DNA of 64,000 nt from Micromonospora parastrephiae (GTDB lineage Bacteria; Actinomycetota; Actinomycetes; Mycobacteriales; Micromonosporaceae), in assembly GCF_016802865.1 (NCBI RefSeq), contig NZ_JAEVHM010000012.1, positions 1-64,000 of the forward strand, given 5' to 3'. Shown piece after piece: positions 35,514 through 46,509 of this stretch (its first letter is position 1; each line of letters opens with the position of its first letter). The translations under genes and the position numbers were made by a program. The notes beneath the pieces were generated by a model. It did not search any database, was not told the origin of the DNA, and saw only the letters and a list, made by a program, of their open reading frames with translations.

Positions 35514-36392
35514 ATGACGGAAATCCAGACACACACCCTCTCCCTCCCCGGCGCCGACCTGGTCTACGACGTCCGTGGCCCGCTTCCTCCCGCCGGCGGC
35601 CATCGTGCATTGCTGATGATCGGCCAACCGATGACGGCGGAGGGCTTCGGAGCGCTCGCGCCACACTTCACGGACCGCACGGTCGTCACCTACGACCCGC
35701 GCGGCCTGGGTCGCAGCGTCCGCACGGACGGTCGGTCCGACCACACGCCGCAGCAGCAGGCGGCCGACCTGCACTCGCTGATCGAGGCGCTCGGCGCCGG
35801 TCCGGTCGACGTGTTGGCCAGCAGCGGCGGCGCGGTGACCGCACTCGAACTGGTCGCCACCCACCCCGACGACGTCGCCACGCTGGTGGCGCACGAACCG
35901 CCGATCAACGCCGTGCTTCCCGACGCCACGGCCGCCGAGCGCGCCCGGGCCGACTTCTACGAGGCGTACCAGGCGAAGGGCCGGAGCGCGGGGATGGCCT
36001 CGTTCATCGCGATGACGTCCTGGCAGGGTGAGTTCACCGACGCCTACTTCGCCCAGCCAGCCCCCGACCCCGCGATGTTCGGCATGTCCGCCGAGGACGA
36101 CGGCAGCCGCGACGATCCGCTGCTGTCGAAGAACTCGTGGGCGGTCACCGACTACCGCCCCGACGCGGACCTGCTCACGGCAGCCCCCACCCGGATCGTG
36201 ATCGCGGTCGGCGAGGAGTCGGCGGGAACGTACACCGCGCGTACGGCCCTGGGCACCGCGGCGTTGCTCGGCCAGGAGGCCGTGGTGTTCCCGAGCCACC
36301 ACGGCGGGTTCCTCGGCGGTGAGTTCGGCTACGCGGGCAAGCCCGAGGAGTTCGCCGCCCGACTGCGGGAGGTGCTGGACGCCGGGGCATAG
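35514..36392 (+). CDS. Alpha/beta-fold hydrolase
   Basis: A 292-residue cytoplasmic protein starting MTEIQTHTLSLPGADLVYDVRG. Alpha/beta-hydrolase features: HRALLMIGQPMTAEGF, VVTYDPRGLGRS, and a nucleophile elbow in VDVLASSGGAVTALEL. The normal GxSxG appears as A-S-S-G-G, with the second Ser in the nucleophile position. Also visible are APTRIVIAVGEESAG (acid region) and a final VFPSHHGGFLG (catalytic His). An ester, amide or epoxide substrate is likely but cannot be named. A longer in-frame start at 35418 overlaps the DUF3800 stop and lacks similarity. Confidence 0.9.
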   Translation: MTEIQTHTLSLPGADLVYDVRGPLPPAGGHRALLMIGQPMTAEGFGALAPHFTDRTVVTYDPRGLGRSVRTDGRSDHTPQQQAADLHSLIEALGAGPVDVLASSGGAVTALELVATHPDDVATLVAHEPPINAVLPDATAAERARADFYEAYQAKGRSAGMASFIAMTSWQGEFTDAYFAQPAPDPAMFGMSAEDDGSRDDPLLSKNSWAVTDYRPDADLLTAAPTRIVIAVGEESAGTYTARTALGTAALLGQEAVVFPSHHGGFLGGEFGYAGKPEEFAARLREVLDAGA

Positions 36393-36401
36393 CCTGCCCA
36401 G

Positions 36402-37337
36402 ATGCGACACACCCTCACCCCTGGCGACAACACCCTGCACGGTCACTTCTCCGCCGACTTCCCGCCGGTGCTGACCATCGACCCCGGCGACACCGTCACC
36501 TACCGCACACTGGACTGCTGGTGGTCGGCCGGCCCGTACCCCGGTGGGTACAACGGCGACCGCCCCCGGGTCCCGCAGCACCAGCCGGACCACGGGCACG
36601 CGCTGATCGGGCCGGTCGCGGTGCGCGGTGCGCGCGCCGGTCAGACCCTTGAGGTACGCGTCGACGCGATCACTCCGGGCGCCTGGGGCACCACCGTGGC
36701 CGGCGGCTGGCCGAGCGCCTTCAACCAGCGCTACGGCGTCGAGCGGGAACAGGCGGTGCACTCCTGGGAGCTGGACCCGGTGGCGATGACCGGCCGCAAC
36801 CAGCACGGCCACATAATCGCGCTGCGTCCGTTCATGGGGGTGCTCGGCATGCCGCCGGCCGAGCCGGGGCGGCACTCGACGATTCCGCCCCGACCGCACG
36901 GCGGCAACCTGGACTGCAAGGACCTGACGGCCGGCAGCACCCTGCTGCTGCCGATCCCGGTCGACGGCGCGCTGTTCTCGGTCGGCGACGGGCACGCCGC
37001 GCAGGGCGACGGGGAGATCGGCGGTACCGCCATCGAGTGCCCGATGGAGGAGGTGACGCTGACCTTCGACGTCCGGGACGATTTTCCGGTCACCGGTCCG
37101 GTGGCCCGTACCGCGGACGCCTGGCTGACCCTCGGTGTCGGCGCGTCGCTCGACGACGCCACGTTCATGGCCCTGGACTCGATGCTGACGCTGCTGCAAC
37201 GGTCGCACGGTGTCAGCCGCGCGGACGCGGCCGCGTTGGCCAGCGTCGCAGTCGACGTACGGGTGACGCAGATCGTCAACCAGACCGTCGGCGCCCACGC
37301 GGTGCTCCGCGACGACGCGCTGCGCTTTCCGCGCTGA
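36402..37337 (+). CDS. Acetamidase/formamidase family protein
   Basis: A 311-residue enzyme starting MRHTLTPGDNTLHGHFSADFPPVLTIDPGDTVTYRTLDCWW, the usual opening of the FmdA/AmdA acetamidase family, which hydrolyses short aliphatic amides to acid and ammonia. Further marks are GPVAVRGARAGQTLEVRVDAI, ALRPFMGVLGMPPAEPGRHSTIPPRPHGGNLDCKDLTAGSTLLLPI, FSVGDGHAAQGDGEIGGTAIECPM and VDVRVTQIVNQTVGAHAVL. It starts nine bases after the hydrolase stop, probably in one transcript, and ends at a strong terminator. Confidence 0.94.
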   Translation: MRHTLTPGDNTLHGHFSADFPPVLTIDPGDTVTYRTLDCWWSAGPYPGGYNGDRPRVPQHQPDHGHALIGPVAVRGARAGQTLEVRVDAITPGAWGTTVAGGWPSAFNQRYGVEREQAVHSWELDPVAMTGRNQHGHIIALRPFMGVLGMPPAEPGRHSTIPPRPHGGNLDCKDLTAGSTLLLPIPVDGALFSVGDGHAAQGDGEIGGTAIECPMEEVTLTFDVRDDFPVTGPVARTADAWLTLGVGASLDDATFMALDSMLTLLQRSHGVSRADAAALASVAVDVRVTQIVNQTVGAHAVLRDDALRFPR

Positions 37338-37347
37338 CGACAGGATC

Positions 37348-37380
37348 GAGCGGCCCGGACGGTCGTCGTCCGGGCCGCTC
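37348..37380. terminator. Bidirectional hairpin terminator
   Basis: Perfect 14-bp stem GAGCGGCCCGGACG/CGTCCGGGCCGCTC with loop GTCGT, between the convergent acetamidase and trypsin genes. Confidence 0.92.
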
Positions 37381-37394
37381 GTGGGGTCGTACGG

Positions 37395-38273
<879 letters not shown>

Positions 38274-38382
38274 TCATCCCCTCTGGGTCGTATCCCGAGG
38301 TTATGGGTCCAGCTCCCCGTGTCGGTGGCGGTGTCGGTGCCGTGTCGGCGCGGTGTCAGGCGACCGGCGCACGCTGTGGGAC

Positions 38383-39363
38383 ATGACAGCTGACCTGGTG
38401 ATCGAGGCCGAGGGCCTCGTCAAGCACTTCGGGAAGACGAGGGCGCTACAGGGCGTGGACCTCGCCGTCCCCCGGGGGACGGTGCTCGGCGTGCTCGGGC
38501 CCAACGGCGCCGGCAAGACCACCGCCGTACGCATCCTCTCCACGCTCCTCACCCCGGACGCCGGCACCGCCCGGATCGGCGGCTTCGACGTCGTACGCGA
38601 CGCCGAGCGGGTCCGGCAGAGCATCGGCCTCACCGGCCAGTACGCCTCGGTCGACGAGGACCTGACCGGACGGCAGAACCTGGAACTGTTCGGGACGCTG
38701 CTGGAGTTGGGCCGCGCCGGCTCCCGCCGGCGGGCCACCGAACTGCTCGACTGGTTCGATCTGACCGATGCCGCCGGCCGGCCGGCCAAGACGTACTCCG
38801 GCGGCATGCGCCGGAGGCTGGACCTGGCCGCCAGCCTCGTCGGATCACCGGATGTGATCTTCCTGGACGAGCCCACGACCGGCCTCGACCCGGCCAAGCG
38901 CGAGGACATGTGGGAGGTGGTCCGGTCGCTGGTCACCAACGGCTCGACGGTGCTGCTCACCACCCAGTACCTGGAGGAGGCCGACGCGCTCGCCGACGCG
39001 ATCACGGTGATCGACCACGGTCGGGTCATCGCCCACGACACCCCCGAAGGGCTCAAGCGGGTGGTCGGCGGGCAGACCCTCGAGGTCCGGCCGTCGGATC
39101 TCGCGGACCTGCCCCGAATCGCGGCGATCCTGTCCGAGGTCAGCTCCGGCGCGCAGGCCGACGAGATCCGCAAGGGCGTGCTCGCGGTGCCGGTCACCGA
39201 CGACAGGGCCCTGACCGAGAGCGTCGCGCGGTTCGCCGCCGCCGGCATCGCGGTCACCGAACTCTCCCTGCACCTGCCGAGCCTCGACGAGGTGTTCTTC
39301 ACCCTCACCGGGCGCACGGCATCCGAGGACGACACCACCCACCTCACGGAGGTCGCGGCATGA
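38383..39363 (+). CDS. DrrA-type ABC exporter ATPase
   Basis: A 326-residue ATP-binding subunit of a drug/lipid exporter. Start ATG 38383 (MTADLVIEAEGLVKHFGKTRAL); no strong ribosome site, possibly leaderless. Walker A GPNGAGKTT, Q-loop GLTGQYASVDEDLTG, signature YSGGMRRRLDLA, Walker B VIFLDEPTTGLDP, switch His replaced by LLTTQYLEEAD as in the DrrA/daunorubicin-resistance subfamily. The C-terminal 90 residues (QTLEVRPSDL...LDEVFFTLTGR) form the DrrA-specific domain. Coupled to the permease by an ATGA overlap at 39360-39363. Confidence 0.95.
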   Translation: MTADLVIEAEGLVKHFGKTRALQGVDLAVPRGTVLGVLGPNGAGKTTAVRILSTLLTPDAGTARIGGFDVVRDAERVRQSIGLTGQYASVDEDLTGRQNLELFGTLLELGRAGSRRRATELLDWFDLTDAAGRPAKTYSGGMRRRLDLAASLVGSPDVIFLDEPTTGLDPAKREDMWEVVRSLVTNGSTVLLTTQYLEEADALADAITVIDHGRVIAHDTPEGLKRVVGGQTLEVRPSDLADLPRIAAILSEVSSGAQADEIRKGVLAVPVTDDRALTESVARFAAAGIAVTELSLHLPSLDEVFFTLTGRTASEDDTTHLTEVAA

Positions 39364-40187
39364 GCACACTGGTCGGCGCACCACCCACGGCGAGCCGCGC
39401 CCTGTCGACGGCCGCCCCGAACCCACGACCGTTCCGGCTCGTACGGCACTCGTTGGCGCTCGCCAAACGCAGCCTCATCAAGACCTGGCGTACGCCCGAG
39501 GCGCTGATCGACGTCACGCTGCAACCGGTGCTGTTCCTCATCATCTTCGTGTACATCTTCGGTGGCGCGGTCGCGGGATCGACCCACGACTACCTTCAGT
39601 TCCTGCTGCCCGGAATCCTGGCGCAGACCATCGCCACCGGGGCCATCGCGATCGGCGTGAACCTCAACACCGACATCGCCAAGGGCATCTTCGACCGGTT
39701 CCGGTCGCTGCCGATCCCCCGCTCCGCGCCGCTGGTCGGCGCGGTCCTGGGCGACGTCGTCCGGTACGTGATCGTCACGGTGTCGACCCTCGCGATCGGC
39801 TACCTGATGGGCTTCCGGATCGACACCGACCCGTTCCGGGCGGTCGCCGGCTGCCTGCTCGCCGTGCTGTTCGCGCTCTGCCTGAGCTGGCTACCGGTCT
39901 ACGTGTCGATGAAGGTACGCACCCCGGGCGCCGTGCAGGGCCTGATGTTCGCGCTGATCATGCCGCTGAGCTTCGCGTCCAACGTGTTCGTCGGCGCCGA
40001 CACCCTGCCGGGCTGGATGCAGTCCTTCGTGGACGTCAACCCGATGACCCACCTGGTGGCGGCGGTACGCGGGCTGTTCCTCGGTACTCCCCTCGACTCG
40101 CACGTGTGGTGGACCCTCGCCTGGTGCGCGGGCTTCGTGGCGGTGTTCATGCCGCTGGCGCTGGGCGCGTACCGCAAGAAGATCTGA
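39360..40187 (+). CDS. DrrB-type ABC-2 exporter permease
   Basis: A 275-residue membrane protein with about six transmembrane helices: a long cytoplasmic N-terminus, then TLQPVLFLIIFVYIFGGAVAG, FLLPGILAQTIATGAIAIGVNLNTDIAKGIFDRFRSLPIPRSAPLVGA (ABC-2 signature), a CLLAVLFALCLSWLPVYVSM helix, LMFALIMPLSFASNVFV and a C-terminal helix. Partner of the preceding ATPase. The substrate of such two-gene exporters cannot be deduced; often antibiotics or lipids. Its stop is one base from the convergent SARP gene end. Confidence 0.95.
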   Translation: MSTLVGAPPTASRALSTAAPNPRPFRLVRHSLALAKRSLIKTWRTPEALIDVTLQPVLFLIIFVYIFGGAVAGSTHDYLQFLLPGILAQTIATGAIAIGVNLNTDIAKGIFDRFRSLPIPRSAPLVGAVLGDVVRYVIVTVSTLAIGYLMGFRIDTDPFRAVAGCLLAVLFALCLSWLPVYVSMKVRTPGAVQGLMFALIMPLSFASNVFVGADTLPGWMQSFVDVNPMTHLVAAVRGLFLGTPLDSHVWWTLAWCAGFVAVFMPLALGAYRKKI

Positions 40188-40188
40188 C

Positions 40189-43100
40189 CTACGCGAGCAG
40201 GTCGTCCATCAGCTCGCGGATGCGGGCGACCACGGCGGCGACCGGCCGCTCGCGCCACGCGGCCAGCAACGGCTCACGCTGCTCCTCGTTCCCGAGGGCG
40301 GCGGTGAGCCGTTCGGCGTCCCGGGTGGGAAGAACATCCCGACGTGGCTGCCGATCCGCGTCCCGAGCGCGAACAGCTCGCGTACGGCCGCGACGTCGCC
40401 CCGGTGTGCCGCGAGTTCGGCGCCGCCCTGCGCCCACGCCCCGATCACCGGCAGGTCCTTCGAGTCGAGCGCCTCGTCCCGGGCCAGCGCCAGCAACGCG
40501 GCGGCGTCCGCCTCGGAGCCCGGCCGCACCTGTCCCAGCCGCAGGTACAGGACGGCCACCGCGACCCGGAGGATGACGCGCGGCTGCGGCGACCCTCCGG
40601 TCCACTCGGCCAGGATCAGCGTCACCCCCCGGGCGTGCGCGAGAGTCTCGTCGTATCGCTCACGCTGCCAGGCGAGGTGGGCCAGGCCGAGGCGTGCCTG
40701 GGCGGCGTCCAGCTCCTCGGCCTCGCCCGGCGTCGCCGTGGCGACCAGTCGCCGCTCGGCGTCCCGGTCGCCGGCCAGGGCGAGCTGCACGTCGAGGCGC
40801 ACCCGGACCGAGCGGGCGTCCTGCGTGGCGCCGATCAGCTCCATGTGCCGGAGGCTGCGTGTCAGCCAGTCGATCGACCGGGCACCGTCTCGGGGGACCA
40901 GGAACTGCCCGACCGCTCCCGCCGCCATGGCCATGGCCCAGTGGTCACCGACCGCCTCGAAACGGCGGTACGCCTGCTCCGCGTCGACCACCGAGGCCTC
41001 GGGCATCCCACCGTTCTCCCGGAGGGCGGCACGGGCGAACAAGCCGAGCCCCTGCACGTACGGGTCCGGGTGGGCGATCAGCTCCCCGGCGCTCTTGATG
41101 CTCTGCTCCGGGTCGGACGTGTCGAACCTCGGTAACGCCGACGCGAGCGCGGTCTGCCGGTCGGACACCTCGGCGGGCCGTTCGGCGAGGACGATCCGCA
41201 GCGCCCGGCGGGAGAGCGCGGCGAGCCGGAGTTCGCCACTGATGCCGGCGTTGACCCCGACCAGCAGGCACGTCCAGACGATCCGGTCGGCGCCGGGCAG
41301 CGGCCGACCCGTGGAACGGCCGTACTGCGTGGCGGAGCGCCGTCGTCGCTGCGGGTCGTCGACGTGCAGCAGATCCCGTGCCCAGCCGAGGACCTCCAGG
41401 TGCAGGCCGCGCACCGTCCAGAGGTGGAACAACGCGGTGGCGACGTCGATCGAGGCCGGCTCGTCGTCGGTGGCGAGCGCCCAGCGCAGAGCCGCGACCA
41501 GATTGTCCTGCTCGGCCGCGCATCGGGCGAGCGCCTCGACCTGACCGGTGCCGACGAACCGGTCGGCGAGCGCCACGGCCTCCTTGCGAGCCCATTCGAC
41601 CAGGCCGGCCATGGCCAGCTCCCGGTCGCCGGTTGCGTCGAGGCGGGCCTCGCCGTACTCGCGGACGGTTTCGAGCATCCGGTAGCGGGGCGGCCCCTCC
41701 CCTGCGACCAGGGTCAGCAGGGACTGTTCGACGAGCGTCGCCAGGCCGCGTCGTACGTCCGGGGTCCGCGCGACCGAGGCGGCGAGGTCCGCGGTGAACG
41801 CGGCCGGGATGACCGCCACCCGCTGGAGCAGCTCACGCTCCTCGGGCGCGAGCAGCTCACGGCTCCAGTCGACCATCGCCCACAGGCTCGCGTGTCGCTC
41901 CGGCAGGCCGCGCAGCGCGTCGTCGAGCAGCGCGAACCGGTCGGTCAGTCCGGCGAGTACGTCGTCGATCGGCATGTTCCGCAGTCGCGCGGCGGCCAGT
42001 TCGAGCGCCAACGGCAGGTTGTCCAGCCGGTGGCACAGGGCGAGAGCCCGTCCGGTGTCCCAGGTCGGTACCGCGCCGCCGGCCCGCGCCCGGGACTCGA
42101 TCAACGCGAGCGCGTCGGCGTCCGGAAGGGCGGTGAGCCGGTGCACCAGTTCGCCGGCCAGGCCCAGCGGCGCCCGGCTCGTCGCGAGCACCGCGACCTC
42201 CGGGGACGTCACCGCGACCAGGTCCGCCACGACGGTGGCCACCGCGTCGAGGACGTGCTCGCAGTTGTCCAGCACCACCAGCCCGTCGAGGTCCGGCGCC
42301 ACGGCGCGCAGCCGCTCCTCGGGGCTGAGGACCCGCCGTTCCAGACCCAGGTTGCCGCCGGTCGCCGAGGTGTCCGCCCCGCCGAGGGCCGCGAGCACCG
42401 TGGGCAGCACCTCGTCGGGCGACCGCAGGCCGGCGAGTTCGATCACGCGTACCGGTTGACCGGCCGTCGCCGCGCGCCGGGCCACCTCGGCGGCGAGGCG
42501 GGTCTTGCCCGCCCCGCCGGTCGCCACGATCGTCACCAGGGCCGTCTCGGTCAGCGCGGCGGTGACCGCTTCGACGTCACGCTCCCGCCCGACGAGGGCG
42601 GTCAGGGGCCGACGCCACGCGGTGGGCAGCGTGATCCGCGCCGGTTGCCGGGGCGCCGCCACGACGGTCGGGGCGGTGAGTTCGCCCCGCAGCAGCGACA
42701 GGTGGACCTCGGTGATCACGGGCGACGGGTCGGTGCCGTACCGGTCGGCCAGGTCGGCGCGCAGCCGTTCGATCACCTCCAACGCCTCGGCGTCGCGGCC
42801 CTGCGCGGCGAGCACCCGGACGAGCAACGCGGCCGACGGCTCGTCCGGCGGGGTACGGGCGACGAGCCGGCGCAGGTCCGTCTCGTCGAAGGGGCCCGCA
42901 CCGGCGAGCGCCGCCTGCGCACGAAGCGCGGCGACGTCCGCGAACAGGCGGGCGTCCTCGGTGGCGTCGAGCTCCGGGACCTCGGGGAACAGCGCCCGCG
43001 CCTGGTCGGCCGCGTTCCGGGCGGCGGGCAGGTCCCCGCTTCGCAGTGCGGCACCGGCCCGCTCGACGAGGGTCCGCGCCTCGATCATGTCGACGGTGAC

Positions 43101-43355
43101 CTCGTCGACGGACAGCCGGTATCCCCCGGGCACGGCGACGACGGGCAGCCCGAGCCGGCGTACCCGGGACACCAGCGCCTGGACGGCGCCGGTCGCGTCG
43201 TCCGGCGGCGTCCCGTCCCACACGGCGTCGACGAGCAGCGTGGTGGAGACCGCCCGCCCACGCGCGTCGACCAGCGCGCGCACCACCGCCGCGAGCCGCT
43301 CGCCCCGGACCGGTCGACCGTCGACGGCGAGCGGGCCGAGGATCGTGATCTGCAC
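40189..43355 (-). CDS. SARP/AfsR-type regulator with BTAD and NTPase domains (frame interrupted once near its end)
   Basis: Restored length is 1055 residues. Starts at GTG 43355 (VQITILGPLAVDG). Winged-helix OmpR-like DNA-binding domain 1-85 (RAVSTTLLVDAVWDGTPPDDATGAVQALVSRVRRLG, ending GGYRLSVDEV), bacterial transcriptional activator domain 90-235, then an NB-ARC-like ATPase with LVGRERDVEAVTAALTE, Walker A VATGGAGKTRLA, VVLDNCEHVLDA and LPLALELAAARLR, followed by TPR-like helical repeats. At about 40327 the frame breaks at HVGMFFP; one added C on the coding strand joins it to TRDAERLTAALGNEEQREPLLAAWRE...MDDLLA. Such regulators usually control secondary metabolism; the convergent exporter is a possible relative. 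Confidence 0.9.
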
Positions 43356-43553
43356 GGACCCAGCATCCCCCACCCGCGCATCGGGCCGTCGGCAACCCGC
43401 TCATGATCGGCGACGGGCTGGCAGGTATCGACCCGGACGGGCCGAAACACGCGTGCCCGCGCAGCCGAGGGTGAGAAAGTCCTTTCACCACAGTTCGACT
43501 GGTTGTCAGGTTGTGTCCGGTACGTGCTTCGCTGCCGCCGCCATGATCGGGCC

Positions 43554-44845
43554 ATGACTGTTTCCACTCCTGGCCTGTCCGGCCTCCGTCGCGCCGGGGC
43601 GCTGGCCGCGGCCGCACTCGCCGCGGTGGCGCTCGCCGTCGCTCCGGGCGCCCACGCCGAGGCCGCCGGCGTCACCCTGCCGATCGGGGATGCCGACCTG
43701 ACGCAGGTCAGCACCAGCCGTACCCTGGCCGACGGCGTGACCCTGACCCGCATCGTGCGCGGGACCGACCCGGCGCCGGCCGACCAGATCAACACCACCA
43801 CGCGCGGTCCGTGGGTGGTGAACGTGCTCACCATCGACCCGCGCCGGGCACGCGGGCACCTGAAGGCGACGTACGGCCCGACCCTCGGTCAGGTCGAGAA
43901 GACCACCGACCTGGTCCGCGACGCCGGCGCCCTGGCCGGGGTGAACGCCTCGTTCTTCACGTTCACCGCCAGCCAGCTCTACCCCGGCGACCCGGTGGGC
44001 CTGGGTCTGTACGGCGGCAAGCTGCTCAGTGAGCCCACCAGCGAGCCCGGGGAGGTCAACTTCGTCGTCGACGCCACCACCAACCGGGCTCTGACCGGAA
44101 AGCTGACCTGGTCCGGCAGCGTACGGAACCGGCGCACCAACGCCGTTCTGCCGCTGGAGTTCGTCAACCACCCGCCGGTGATCCCCGCCGGCTGCGCCAC
44201 CCTCGTCGACCAGACCCGGTGCGCCGAGGCGGGTGACGTCGTCCAGTTCACCCCCGAGTTCGACTCGGCCACCCCGTCCGGCGCCGGCGTCGAGGTCGTC
44301 CTCGACCGGCTCGGCTGCGTGGTGCGCACCGAGGCCACCCGCGGCACCGCGCTCGCCACCGGCCAGACGTCGCTACAGGCCACCGGCCGCGACGCCGCCG
44401 CCTGCTCGCCGTGGCCGGACGCGGCTGCCTGGACCGAACCTCGACGCTGACCGACCAGCGGGGACGCAAGCTCGCGCTGCGACCCGGGCTGTTCGGCGTG
44501 AACGGGCGCTACCCGCTGACGGCGAACGGTCAGATCGTCGTTCCCGACGGTGGGTCCGACAGCTTCTTCGCCCGCAACCCCCGCACGATCGCCGGGACGA
44601 CCCGGGACGGGAAGATCATGCTGGCGACCATCGACGGTCGCCAGACCACCAGCGTCGGCACCACGCTCGACGAGACGGCCGCCGTCGCCCAGGCGCTCGG
44701 CATGGACGACGCTGTCAACCTCGACGGCGGCGGCTCCACCGCCATGGCCGCGCAGGGTGCCCTGGTGAACCAGCCGAGCGGCGCCGAGCGGGCCGTCGGC
44801 GACGCGCTCGTCTACGTGCCGGGCCGGTACCGCGGCGGCAACTGA
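43554..44845 (+). CDS. Exported phosphodiester glycosidase (NAGPA) family protein (frame interrupted once)
   Basis: Restored length is 430 residues. Signal peptide about 1-36 (GLRRAGALAAAALAAVALAVAPGAHAEA). The NAGPA/phosphodiester glycosidase fold cleaves sugar-1-phosphodiesters; visible marks are VVNVLTIDPRRARGHLKATYG, LAGVNASFFTFTASQLYPGDPVGLGLYGGKLLSEP, MLATIDGRQTTSVGTTLDETAAVAQALGMDDAVNLDGGGSTAMAAQG and GERAVGDALVY-like ending. The central insertion (about 175-275) is less conserved. The frame breaks at about 44401 at GRDAAA; one added base in the C pair gives LLAVAGRGCLDRTSTLTDQRG and continues to the end. Possibly trims cell-wall or exopolysaccharide phosphodiesters. Confidence 0.87.
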
Positions 44846-44866
44846 CCGTCTCCGTTCGCCACGGGC

Positions 44867-44899
44867 TGCGGCCGGCCCGCCGGGCGCGGGCCGGCCGCA
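44867..44899. terminator. Strong hairpin terminator
   Basis: Perfect 14-bp stem TGCGGCCGGCCCGC/GCGGGCCGGCCGCA with loop CGGGC, 21 bases after the glycosidase stop. Confidence 0.92.
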
Positions 44900-45016
44900 A
44901 CGTCGTGTACAGCTTCGGCACCAGAAGTGGCCTTCGCGCATTCACATATATCCCGCTGATTGTTCTTACGCTGTGAATGCCCGGCTCTGGGGCATGTCGT
45001 CGAGGAAGGACAAGCG

Positions 45017-46366
45017 GTGCGTACCAGGAAATTCAGATCCGTGATCGTCGCGCTGGCCGTGACCGTGGCGGTGGGAGGCGTGTCCGTCGGCACGGCCAAC
45101 GCCGCCGAGCCCTCCCAGTTCACCGTCACCGACGGCGCGATCCGTACGGCGACCGGCACACCCACCCCCGCCTCCGGCACGCACGCCTCGCTCTGGGGTA
45201 ACACCAGTTACGCCACCACGAGCGTCACCGGCTCCGGGCGGGTGCTGATCGGCGCCATCGGTGACAACTGCCAGGGCTGGCCGACCGTGCGGGTGACCGT
45301 CGACGGCGTCAGCGTCGGGCAGACCACCATCGTCAGCGCGACCAGCTACGGCACCTACCCGGTCGGCGCTGCCCTCGGCGCCGGTCAGCACGCCGTGCGG
45401 ATCCAGTTCGTCAACGACTTCCGGGCCGAGACCTGCGACCGCAACGTCCACGTCGCGTACGCGCGGATGGAGACGCCGGGCGCCACCGACACGAAGTTCA
45501 GCATCGCCGTTCTGCCGGACACCCAGCAGGAGGTGCTCGACAGCACCGACTCGCGCTTCCGCAACCGAACCGACTGGCTGGTGCAGAACAGGTCCACGCT
45601 GGATCTGCGCTTCGTCACGCACTCCGGTGACGTGGTCAACTGGGACACCCCCGACCACTCCCAGTACGTCATCGCCCGCGACGCGATGCGCCCGATCGAG
45701 ACCGCCGGCATCCCGTACTCGCTGGCCATCGGCAACCACGACACCCAGGCGACCGGCGTCGGGGGCTCCGCCCGCGACCCCGCCCACACCCGGGAACTCG
45801 TCCGCGACACCACCGTGTTCAACCGGTACTTCACCGCCGGTCAGTTCGGGGCGGTCAAGGGACAGTTCGAGTCCGGCAAGGTCGACAACTCGTACTCGAC
45901 CTTCGAGGCCGGCGGCGTGCAGTGGATGGTGCTGACCCTCGAACTCTGGCCCCGGGTCGAGGCGGTCACCTGGGCCAGGAGCGTCGTCGCCGCCCACCCC
46001 CGACACAACGTCATCGTCGTCACGCACGACTTCATCGACGGCAACGGCGCCATCGAACAGAGCGCCTCGTACGGCGCGACCAGCCCGCAGTACCTGTTCG
46101 ACAACCTCATCAAGCAGTACGCCAACATCCGGTTCGTCTTCTCCGGTCACGTCGGCGTCGCCGCGAACCGGGTCGACACCGGCGTCAACGGAAACAAGAT
46201 CTACACGTTCCTCCAGACGTTCCACTCCAACACCACGAATCCGGTACGCCTCGTCGAGATCGACACCGCCGCGAACTCGCTGCGTACCTGGATCCACGCG
46301 CCGTACACCAACCAGTCCTTCGGCGAGTACGACAGGTCGTTCACCGGCATCGGCGTGGTCCGCTGA
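45017..46366 (+). CDS. Secreted metallophosphoesterase with N-terminal CBM60-like xylan-binding domain
   Basis: A 449-residue exported protein from GTG 45017, after GAGGAAGGAC. Signal peptide about 1-31 (RSVIVALAVTVAVGGVSVGTANAA). Residues about 35-150 resemble the Ca-dependent xylan-binding module: GDNCQGWPTVRVTVDGVSVGQTTIVSATSYGTYPVGAALGAGQHAVRIQFVNDF...CDRNVHVAYARM. Residues 160-449 are a calcineurin-like phosphoesterase with all metal motifs: VLPDTQ, THSGDVVNWD, IGNHDTQ, VVTHDFID and FSGHVG. A carbohydrate-binding module on a phosphoesterase suggests action on phosphorylated glycans or adhesion to plant matter (inference). Confidence 0.9.
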   Translation: MRTRKFRSVIVALAVTVAVGGVSVGTANAAEPSQFTVTDGAIRTATGTPTPASGTHASLWGNTSYATTSVTGSGRVLIGAIGDNCQGWPTVRVTVDGVSVGQTTIVSATSYGTYPVGAALGAGQHAVRIQFVNDFRAETCDRNVHVAYARMETPGATDTKFSIAVLPDTQQEVLDSTDSRFRNRTDWLVQNRSTLDLRFVTHSGDVVNWDTPDHSQYVIARDAMRPIETAGIPYSLAIGNHDTQATGVGGSARDPAHTRELVRDTTVFNRYFTAGQFGAVKGQFESGKVDNSYSTFEAGGVQWMVLTLELWPRVEAVTWARSVVAAHPRHNVIVVTHDFIDGNGAIEQSASYGATSPQYLFDNLIKQYANIRFVFSGHVGVAANRVDTGVNGNKIYTFLQTFHSNTTNPVRLVEIDTAANSLRTWIHAPYTNQSFGEYDRSFTGIGVVR

Positions 46367-46411
46367 CGCTCGGCCGGCGGTCGCTCAGCCGCCGACCTCC
46401 GTCGTAGGGCC

Positions 46412-46448
46412 TCCGGCCCGGTATGACCGCGACGTCATCCGGGCCGGA
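46412..46448. terminator. Bidirectional hairpin terminator
   Basis: Ten-bp outer stem TCCGGCCCGG/CCGGGCCGGA extended by an inner ATGAC/GTCAT stem around CGCGAC, between convergent phosphoesterase and oxidoreductase genes. Confidence 0.88.
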
Positions 46449-46509
46449 GAGCGCACTTCGGCACGCCGCATTCACCGGTGCGAAGTCGCGCGCTGTCGCA
46501 GCGGCCCGC

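Noticed and set aside
35460-37298. 612-codon minus-strand frame
   Set aside because: Antisense of the alpha/beta hydrolase and acetamidase genes; composition is typical of a shadow frame.
38316-38360. Repeated GTGTCGG units before the ABC exporter
   Set aside because: Irregular and short, with no consistent period; probably compositional.
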